From Deltaproteobacteria bacterium (lineage in GTDB: Bacteria > Desulfobacterota > Desulfobacteria > Desulfobacterales > JAUVGT01), in contig JAUVGT010000045.1 of NCBI GenBank assembly GCA_030593645.1, positions 1-17,091 on the forward strand: a DNA stretch of 17,091 bases, in the 5' to 3' direction. Under the pieces are notes generated by a model, which worked only from the letters and a program-made list of their open reading frames with translations, was not told the origin of the DNA and searched no databases. Positions 16,469 through 17,091 of the stretch are shown piece after piece (positions within the stretch are counted from its first letter, which is position 1; every line of letters begins with the position of its first letter). The position numbers were made by a program, and so were the translations under genes.

Positions 16469-16693
16469 ATGAGAGACAAAATACATCCTGAGTACAATCC
16501 AACAACAATCAAATGCGCCTGTGGAAACGAGATTACAGTCGGTTCAACAAAATCGGATATTCGAGTGGAAATCTGTTCAAAATGCCATCCTTTTTTCACA
16601 GGAAAACAGAAACTGGTGGATACGGCCGGCCGAATTGAACGGTTCCGTAAGAAATATGAAAAATATCAAAAGCAGGAAACCACAACTCAATAG
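16469..16693 (+). CDS. rpmE: Large ribosomal subunit protein bL31, zinc-binding form
   Basis: The product has 74 residues. Four Cys (16, 18, 36, 39) in CACGN and ICSKCHPFFTG mark the zinc-binding (C+) type of bL31. The start MRDKIHPEYNPTTIKC and the tail GKQKLVDTAGRIERFRKKY are typical. AGGGGG lies in the 24-base gap after rho, so the two are probably one transcript. No intrinsic terminator was seen after it; two palindromic elements follow instead. Confidence 0.96.
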   Translation: MRDKIHPEYNPTTIKCACGNEITVGSTKSDIRVEICSKCHPFFTGKQKLVDTAGRIERFRKKYEKYQKQETTTQ

Positions 16694-16953
16694 CGATCGA
16701 AATTCTCCATAGAAGCGGTATTAAAATCTTCCCTCAGGTCCAATTTCATCGTTGGAGCAACTATTTCAATCCTCAGAATATATTATATATTCCTGCGGAT
16801 GAAATATCCGCTCCGCCTTGAACTTGAACCGGGTTGAACGTTTAATACCGCGTCCGGATGGATTTGTGAAACCGTTTTTGTTGAAAAGCCCGCCTTCATA
16901 CTGATTTGACGGCTCGGTTTACACGTTCATCCGGCATACCGCGAATCATTATT
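16694..16953. other. Downstream flank of rpmE, non-coding
   Basis: No gene seen. The first part is the hairpin repeat of 16714-16850, and the rest (16851-16953) shows nothing recognisable. No prfA or other usual neighbour begins before the window ends. Confidence 0.5.
16714..16850. repeat. Imperfect palindromic repeat with GCGGTATTAAA ends, copy 2 of a dispersed family
   Basis: GCGGTATTAAA (16714-16724) is inverted exactly as TTTAATACCGC (16840-16850). Inside, CCCTCAGGTCCAATTT is identical to 9796-9811, and the arms keep partial complementarity (for example GGTCCAATTTC against GAACTTGAACC). No coding capacity. Confidence 0.6.
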
Positions 16954-17078
16954 GACGGTTTCGTAAAAAGTCCAACTTCTGCGTTGTGCTGCATTTTGCA
17001 ATGATTCAACGTACGATAAGTACGCTTCATCATTACAAAAATTGCACGCCTTGAATTTGAACTCTTTACGAAACCGTC
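16954..17078. repeat. 125-bp palindromic (MITE-like) element
   Basis: Ends GACGGTTTCGTAAAAAGT (16954-16971) and ACTCTTTACGAAACCGTC (17061-17078) are inverted copies. The inner arms also match: GTGCTGCATTTTGCAATGAT pairs with ATCATTACAAAAATTGCAC, and GTAC flanks a GATAA loop at 17015-17019. One RNA strand would fold into a single long hairpin. It has no gene. I recall similar GACGGTTTCGTAAAAAGT-ended repeats from Desulfobacterota genomes, but this is unchecked. Confidence 0.75.
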
Positions 17079-17091
17079 TAATTCGGACTTT

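Noticed and set aside
15751..16599. Long minus-strand frame of 282 codons opposite rho
   Set aside because: It is antisense to the strongly conserved rho gene and has no recognisable domain; it arises from codon bias of rho.
1..17091. CRISPR array, prophage, toxin-antitoxin or defence genes
   Set aside because: No regularly spaced repeats with unique spacers and no phage, nuclease or toxin motifs were seen on either strand.

Overview
The window reads as a chromosomal segment of a low-to-mid G+C member of the Desulfobacterota, probably Desulfobacterales. Three points support this. The adenylate kinase carries the Cys-X5-His-X15-Cys-X2-Cys LID site described for the Desulfovibrio gigas enzyme. 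A large surface protein ends in a 'CFI-box' C-terminal tail of the kind common in this group. The intergenic spaces hold hairpin-forming repeats. The assignment is an inference from gene content; no database search was possible.

Region 1-5471 is entirely minus strand. Transcription order is a GAF-domain sigma-54 activator (5471-3975), a membrane protein joining a cytoplasmic ExeA-type AAA ATPase to a periplasmic SPOR domain (3822-2521), and an AsmA-family envelope protein that starts on the base after the SPOR gene's stop codon and runs off the window edge (2520-1). The AsmA gene ends here in a 27-bp tandem repeat and is easily missed because its stop lies outside the window.

Region 5836-8992 is a two-gene minus-strand operon. 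A 902-residue secreted multidomain protein (Fn3, two duplicated Ig-like repeats, a Ca-binding EF-hand/TSP3-like stretch, an anchor-type C-terminus) overlaps by one base with a stand-alone response-regulator receiver. A correctly spaced -24/-12 promoter (TGGAACGCCTTTTGCT on the minus strand) lies just upstream, and the next gene downstream of the operon encodes a sigma-54 activator. This is the best candidate regulatory circuit in the window.

Region 9000-11688 holds a possible small plus-strand transcript, an FMN-binding lipoprotein-like gene (minus), a putative lipoprotein with a transglutaminase-like Cys/His core (plus, with a good sigma-70 promoter) and a tRNA-Arg(CCG) gene (minus, with its own promoter).

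Region 11826-12120 is a roughly 275-bp non-coding palindromic element flanked by 10-bp direct repeats, interpreted as a MITE-like insertion. Region 12141-14663 holds folC, rpsU (probably TTG start, with a clear intrinsic terminator) and adk on the minus strand. Region 15197-16693 holds rho and rpmE on the plus strand behind a 530-bp leader or intergenic space. The last 400 bases contain two further hairpin elements. One shares a 16-bp identical core with a sequence at 9796, and the other is a 125-bp near-complete palindrome.
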